From Tetracladium setigerum (lineage: Eukaryota; Ascomycota; Leotiomycetes; Helotiales), in assembly GCA_031472005.1 (NCBI GenBank), contig PZJY01000009.1:1860001-1924000 (forward strand): DNA of 64,000 nt. The letters run 5' to 3'. Positions 58,084-64,000 of the stretch are shown here, one piece after another. Made by a program: the position numbers and the translations under genes. Every line of letters starts with the position of its first letter. The first letter of the stretch is position 1. Below the pieces are notes generated by a model. That model did not search any database. It worked only from the letters and a program-made list of their open reading frames with translations, and was not told where the DNA came from.

Positions 58084-60201
58084 TTATTTCAGGGTGTTTT
58101 TCCTGTTCTCTCCCTCCTTCTCAGCAGCAGTCAGACTGAGCAGCACATCCCCCATCTCCCCAACGGCTCCATTCACATTCTCCACATCGAGCTCATCCAA
58201 AAGACTCACGACCACATTCTCCCGCGCTTTCACGCCACTCAAACACCTCTTCACAATCCACTCCAACGCCCTCTCAGCATCATTCCCAATCTCGCACCCC
58301 TCTTCCTCCCCCAAAAATCTATCCACTCCCCCTTCTCCAGCCTAACCATTTCCTTAAACCTCCTCACATTCCCCAACCACAGAAAAATCGGTAAATCCTT
58401 GAAACTCTCTGAATTCGGATACGAGCAAAAGACCTGCATGGCCTCGTACACGAGATTATCACGGTGGTTTACTGGTTCCGGAGGAGTTGAATGGTTGAGG
58501 ATTTGGGAGTAGAGAGTTAGATCGAGAGGGAAGATTATGGCGGAGGTGTTGGAGAAGAAGTGTAGGAGGCGTTTGCTGCCGCAGCAGGTGCTGTGGTGGT
58601 GGATTATGTTGAGTTTTAGGGTGGAGTGTGATTTGTGAAGGAGGGTTGGGATGGGCCGGATGCGTGAGAATGGGAGGGGAAGTTGGAGGATGTCGTTTGA
58701 TGTGGGTTGGAATGTTGGAGAGGCGATTTGGGAGATCTTATTCAGGAAGCTAGGGATTTGAGGGTTAATATCAAGTATGATATGATACATCCCGATGAGG
58801 AATTTGGGATTCGGAATTGGGAAAGAGAATAAGAGCAGACTCACTACGACGAACTTGCCGAATTCGAAACGTCTCCAGCTCGAGCTTTGCAATATGCATC
58901 CCAAATACTCTGAAAAGCCACCGCATCCCCAAGCTCGAGCACTCCACCACCTATAGCTACTCTCTCCAATAAACCCACAACATCCCTTCCGTCCACCCCC
59001 TCAACAGGACCATATTTCGGATCCCACGCCTTCAACCTTTCACTCATCTCCTCAAGCGCCCTCTTCCGAATCAACACCTTCTTCTCTTCCACTTCATCCG
59101 CCGTATACGGCGCCTTTCCTACCCTCAACAACAACTTCGCAATCTGATCCGTCGACTGTCTGAATCCGAGTAAGAAAATAATCCGCTCTTTCTTCATCTC
59201 CTCGGCATCGAGTTGGATTTTGGCGTCGATTAGACGGGATCTTGAGACGGCTTCGGCTAGGCATGAAGGGCAGTTGCAAATGGCGAAGGGGGTTTTGGGG
59301 TGGGTGTTTGGGGTGGAAGTGGATGATGATGATGGGGCTGTGGAGAGTTTTAGACATTTTGGTTCGTTGATTTTGCTGTATTGTTTGTATCGAGGAAGCC
59401 ACTTCTTCCAGGGTGATGAGGATGTGAGTGGTAATGGTAATGGTGGTGGTGGTGGTGGTGGTGCTGGGAGGACATGGATCATTGTCTTCTCCCCTACATG
59501 ACTGTGACTATCCTTCCTCACTTCGAGTTCACTTGAACTCGGAATCTCCTCTGCTCTAGCCATTCTATCAAGCAGAACTTAGTTAGTTCCATCCTCCGAT
59601 TTAAAAGATCAAAACCAAAAACAATGAAAAAACATTTGCAAAACCACAAGAACACATACTTCTGACACACACCAACCAAATCATCCAACACTCTAATCTG
59701 TTCCGCCACCACAATCCCAACACTACTCCTCCTCCTCGCTACTGATTCCTCCCCCTCTTCCACTGCTGAAAACAGTGGAAAGACAAGAACGTCAGTATCC
59801 AAATTCCCACTCTTCAATTGCCTCGCAAATCGCTTCTCAAGTGTCGTTCCAGACCGTAGCGCTTCACACAGCATATGCACCCGGTTGATCAGCTCTTTCA
59901 ATTCTGCGATATCGTAGTCCTGGTTGTGATTTCCGGTTTGAGTGAGTAATCGTTCGCGGCGGGATGTTGACCAAAAGGTTTGAGTTTGGCGGAGGGTGGC
60001 GATGAGACCTTGAGTATCTTGGAGGAGATGGGCGTCGTTTGTTGTTTGCTGTTGTTGATTTTGGTGTTGATTTGAGTCCTGGTCTTGGTCTTGGTTTTGA
60101 TTTCGTTTTGCGGAAATGGCTTGCAGTAGAAGGAGAGAAGAATGAATAAGTCGGAGGATATTCTCAACAATAAGAACGGAACTGAGGCCATCCATGCTCA
60201 T
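58084..60201 (-). CDS. Conserved-looking hypothetical protein (3 exons, one frame break)
   Basis: I do not recognise a family. Exons are 59660-60201, 58845-59564 and 58084-58749; about 642 residues. The N-terminus (MSMDGLSSVLIVENILRLI) is helical, followed by a Gln/Asn/Asp-rich run and a helical region (ELKELINRVHMLCEALRSG; RFARQLKSGNLDTDVLVFPL). Exon 2 has a poly-Pro stretch and FAICNCPSCLAEAVSRSRLI, whose CxCxxC could bind metal. Exon 3 carries NIIHHHSTCCGSKRLLHFFS and LPIFLWLGNVRRFKEMVRLE. Near the end the frame breaks at five C at 58328-58332 (G on the coding strand). Adding one base joins RLEKG to VDRFLGEEEGCEIGNDAERA and the stop at 58084. The gene is convergent with the receptor gene, with 57 bp between stops. 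Confidence 0.65.
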
Positions 60202-61104
60202 CTAGATCTCTAGGTACCTGTAATAATAGGTTAGGTCCAGCCAGCAAGGAACCAACCAAGCAAGCAAGGCAAGCTAGCTAGCCCTGTCACAAATAAAACA
60301 AAACGGACAAATCAAAGTCTCACATAAACCCTCCCCCATACTTGTATCATCCATCAGCTGGGCTCGGGGATAAGCGCAAAATAAAGCGACGACGCTTGAT
60401 CCGATTCAGCCTTACCTTTTTGCCTAAATCAGTTGGCCCAAGTCTTTTGTGTTTAGGTATCTTGCCTTAGCAATACTGATATTTACATGGAATAATGTAG
60501 TACTCTCGTGCTGTTGAGGTATCGTCGTCGTCGTAAGATGGTTCCAGGTTTGTGAATGTGGAGATGTGGATGGGATGGGGGGATGTGATGTGCTGTAGCT
60601 TATTATGCTTGGCTCCAGGCTGCTGCTGCATGCAGGTGTATTCCTTGTCAGAACTGGGGTATTGCCACGTGGATGTGCTGAGAAGGCGCTCAGGAACGGA
60701 CACGCCGATGATGAGTGGAATCTCTGAAACCAACAGAAACCTCGATGCTCAGATTACAATAATTACGTGGCGTAGAGAAAAAAGGCAATTATACTACTCT
60801 TTCATGCGCTTTTCGGGAGGCTTTTCGATGAGATCTGTGGGCTAGTCACGCCAAGGAGGAACTGGCTAGGTATCTATCTATGTCAGACGAAAAAAGAAGA
60901 AGAAGAAAAGAAAAACGAAAGGAAAAAGGTTCTATGCTTTTTTCTCAACGCGGGAGAAGATAGGTATTCTCTTTGGGTGTTGGATTAAATTAAATTGTGA
61001 AGTCTAATGTGGTTGCTTCTTCCATCTGAAGAAAAAGGAATATCAGTATGAAAAACAAAACAAAGTGGAACACTGGCAACGCGTCTATCGCTATGAATGA
61101 GCAA
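60202..61104. other. Gap between two minus-strand genes
   Basis: Promoter of the unknown gene and 3' flank of the chitinase. AGGTA/TACCT motifs and a CAAG/GCAAG run near 60250-60275 are seen. No gene is supported. Confidence 0.5.
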
Positions 61105-62613
61105 TCATTGGTCCTTAGCGAACCAAGCACCTCTCCAGCTACCTGGAGTTCTCTCTGGCTTTGTAATGTTGACTGTAGTGATAACAGCCGTCGCAGCATT
61201 CGGAGGTCTTGCTGCAAGATCACCTGCTTGATAGCTCTTCTTGTACCTATTTCCCGACTTGAAATTCTTCACCTTCTCGCGCAACGAGGCCATGAAATTT
61301 TTCTTCATCTCAACAATAGCCCTGAATCCACGAGTGGCACCGTTAACGATTGGCGGGTTCTCCACCTTCGGCTTTGGAGATACAATGGACGAGATGGGTT
61401 CCTCTGGGAGAACACCCAGTATTTCGGCGACGCTCGAGAGGAAGCCCTTGTTACGCTCCATCTGGCTGGCATCCCACATCATGACACCACCAAAGTTCTT
61501 GTAATTGCGGGTGTATTGAACGATTGCCTCGAGCTCTTTCGGCGCGACGTAGCCGGAGCCAGCAGCCTCTCGGTGTGCGGGAACACCAAGCATGACCTTG
61601 ACGTTCTTATTCTTTGACACTTTTCGAGCCCACTCGTCCCAAACACCGAAGTTGAAGGATCGTTGGCTCTTGCCGTCCTTTTTGAAACCACCAACTCCGC
61701 AGTAGTTGTTGTAGAACTGCACGAAGATCGCATCGAAGGATACAGCGCCGTTGAGCATCTCGTCGTTGGCAGCGTCGGGGAAGACGCATTGAGGTGCAGC
61801 GGTCAGAAGATACTTTTGACCGCGGCTGTTTTTCGACTTGTCCATGAGGCGGCGGAGCTCGTTGGCGAAGGTAGGCATGTGGTGGACGATCTCTTCGAAG
61901 TCGAGATCGAAACCGTCGATGATGGCGGATCCGAAAGGACGAGTAGGTCCAAAGATGGACGAGATGCCTGGTGGACCGAAGAGGTTCCATAGCTTCTGCG
62001 CTGTTGCTCTTGCATCGTTGTCATTTTCGAATCCTCCTTCGTTGTAAGTTGCACCGCCGAGGGAGAGAAGGATGGTCTTGTTGTAATTGGTTTGGCATTC
62101 TTTGATGTCGTCCCTGTTCTTCACTTAGTTCTGTGGCGAGGTTAGTTAGGAGGGGAATTCTTACCGCATTTGAGGGCAAAACATCAGCTTGGTGCCATGA
62201 ATAGGACTACATTGTCCACCTGCACTGGCTAAATCGAGAGTTGGATCAATCAAGCTGGTGAGGAATGAGATTGGGATGACCTGGCAAACTGTTAGCAAGA
62301 TATTCCCAATTGAAGTCTCCTGAGTATATTACGTTTGCTTCAGCTTCTGTAAATAATTAGCATAGTTACAGTGTGTATATCGGAGCTGGGGGAAGAAGGA
62401 CTTACTTTCACAGAAGTGCGATAGTCGCTGCTGGGTGTGCATACCTCCCGCAGAGTTTTGTCCTGTAATTTTATGTTTAGTTATTTCCCACCAAAATAAG
62501 TGGAATGACTTGCCCCAGTATACAACCACATTGCTAGAGGAATTTGCATTAAAGGCTGCCAAGGCAGTTGGAAGCAGCACAGCTGCAGTGGACAAAACAG
62601 AGATCTTCGACAT
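61105..62613 (-). CDS. GH18 chitinase, secreted, with GC-AG intron and 14-nt exon
   Basis: Hydrolyses chitin in the cell wall or in prey/host material. Exons are 62514-62613, 62406-62462, 62333-62346, 62165-62280 and 61105-62113; 431 residues. A signal peptide (MSKISVLSTAAVLLPTALAA) leads into NVVVYWGQNSAGG, the first beta strand of plant/fungal class III chitinases. ANVIPISFLTSLIDP, GGQCSPIHG, TILLSLGGATY and the catalytic DGFDLDFEE follow (DxxDxDxE at about 162-169, Glu as proton donor). QFYNNYCGVGG, VMLGVPA and GGVMMWDASQM complete the barrel. Intron 1 starts with GCAAGT at 62513, a GC donor; intron phases agree across the 14-nt exon 3. The C-terminus lacks a carbohydrate-binding module and instead has about 100 residues rich in Lys, Ala and Thr. 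Confidence 0.9.
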
Positions 62614-64000
62614 CGTGGATAGATTTAAAAAATTAAGATTAAACAACACGAGTACTGCGTGCTTGACGTGTGAAAAAAAATACGAATTTCGTGTTTTAAT
62701 ACATGAGCAACATCTGCACTATATACATCTCGTGGTAGCTGGAGTTGCCTTTCTCGGCAGCTTGACATCGACTACTTCTTAAATTCTCCCCAATTATCCC
62801 CAAAACAATACGCGGCGTCAGGACCGATGTGAACTAAGATTCAATCAAAACAGCTTATTACACTTGTAGAAAGGAAGGTCCTATTCCTCATTGATCATGA
62901 GATTAGCCGACAGCATGGCGTGTAGCCTTGCTAGCGCTTATGCTAGGGTTTGATGCTAGGCCACTCTACTTATCTAGCTCAATTGAAAAAAAGTGCAAAG
63001 TTTTTTGGGAGTAAAAAACTCGGCTCAAACTTTGACGGATGACAACTCTGTCTGTTCGGTCCTAAGGCGACGCAACGGCTAATTTTATAAGACTGAGCGA
63101 ACATGGCGCTGAGACAGCGAGTTGGGTTGGAGTGATACTTTCTCAGCTTTGAGAGGTAGAAACTGACACCAGAAAGGAATAGTATCCATAAACGAAAGGG
63201 AAAAGGCAGTTATGAGCCCAACTGGTCAACTGCCCAGATCTTCTCCACACCTACACCAATACCATTCAAAAAGACAGGCATCACCAACCTACACCTTGAG
63301 GCGGCATAATACATTTCCTAGGTGAATATGAAGTTCTGCTCTGCTCAAAGATTTCGTACACAGATCGCCCAGAATGAAAGCGCATCTTTTCACATCAAAG
63401 ATAGACATGAGAGGTAAAGCTGGTTGTCCGAGGTCAAACAAGACAGAAGATGCTGTCCTTGGCCCTTGACCACGACATTCAAAGTCGGACCTCATTCTGC
63501 TGGTTGCCGATAATACAAGCTTGTCGGACTAGGCTGATTTAGAGGTCAAAATGGGTAGAAGATACTCACATGGCCGCGAGTGCAGTGGGCTGGTAGCAAA
63601 TATCCTGGGAGTACAGAGGCTCGAAAATTTTCTACCGGTGCGTCAGCAGGTCTTTGGCGGATATTCAGAACCACAAGAAATGGTGCTGTACAATACCAAG
63701 GCGCTGTGCATCCGAGGAGGAGTCCGGATTTCTGGATCTTTCATGTGTATATTGTTGGCTCTGGCTGTTCGTTGCCTGCGCTGAACTCCCTTGATCTTGA
63801 TGGCCTGATCTCAATTTCCAAAGTCAAGCCAAGCCCACCCTTACTACCATTCGAGATTCCTTTGCTGTTTGGACATAAGATCCATGTTGCTGATCATTCT
63901 AGCAAAGAACCAGCTTTTAGAAGAAGGAATAATCTAGAAACAGGGCCAAAAATCAAAACTGAAGGCAAAACTGAAGGCAAAATCAAGTATCACATCACGT
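62614..64000. other. Right-hand end of the window, no gene seen
   Basis: Promoter of the chitinase gene, then about 1.2 kb where open frames stay under 80 codons and show no family resemblance. A gene continuing beyond the window cannot be excluded. Confidence 0.45.

Noticed and set aside
1..64000. CRISPR arrays, IS elements, retrotransposons, viral inserts
   Set aside because: No spaced direct repeats, reverse transcriptase, transposase or integrase motifs were seen; the repeats present are microsatellites and short words.
1..64000. tRNA genes
   Set aside because: A by-eye look for A/B-box pairs in the gaps gave no candidate I could fold with confidence; a tRNAscan-SE run would decide.
1..64000. 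Secondary-metabolite cluster
   Set aside because: Two ABC transporters and one MFS carrier lie here but no PKS, NRPS, terpene synthase, P450 or pathway regulator accompanies them.

Overview
The window comes from a filamentous ascomycete (Pezizomycotina). The evidence is short introns (mostly 46-110 nt) with GT-AG ends, one GC-AG intron, intergenic spacings of 0.4-4.4 kb, and fungus-specific families: hydrophobin, SUR7, a Pth11-like rhodopsin-domain receptor, F-box/2EXR-like proteins, a STE6-type exporter and an ACS-family MFS permease. A Leotiomycetes/Helotiales origin is my best guess from the overall look of the proteins, not a demonstrated fact. I see no transposon, CRISPR array, virus, rRNA or confident tRNA.

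Layout. 0-5 kb: a small multi-pass membrane protein and, on the minus strand, CAC2 (chromatin assembly factor 1 subunit). 6-13 kb: a full-length ABC-C transporter and an F-box protein. 13.7-20.5 kb: a three-exon hydrophobin (minus), a 4.4-kb gene-free stretch, and an allantoate-permease-like MFS carrier. 21-34 kb: a large Ser/Pro-rich F-box-like protein, PBDC1, a STE6-like ABC-B exporter and a low-complexity unknown. 35-42 kb: a SUR7-family protein, a 2EXR-like protein and a secreted endonuclease/exonuclease/phosphatase-family protein. 45-54 kb is mostly housekeeping: PPZ-type phosphatase, a small zinc-binding protein, threonine deaminase (ILV1), RCF1 and folylpolyglutamate synthase. 56-63 kb: a receptor-like seven-helix protein, a conserved unknown and a GH18 chitinase.

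The genes do not form an operon or an obvious metabolic cluster. Links that can be read are local. ILV1 and RCF1 share a 371-bp divergent promoter with a Gcn4/CPC1 box 78 bp from ILV1. FPGS has two in-frame starts that would give mitochondrial and cytosolic forms.

The strongest unexpected signal concerns the sequence itself. At least nine single-base frame breaks interrupt seven otherwise well-conserved genes, including ILV1 and CAC2. Most lie in short mononucleotide runs, and the family-typical protein continues in the next frame. This points to uncorrected homopolymer errors rather than mass pseudogenisation. It also explains why some genes, notably the hydrophobin's last cysteine, would be missed by an automatic annotation. 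I did not find a clearly new biological system.
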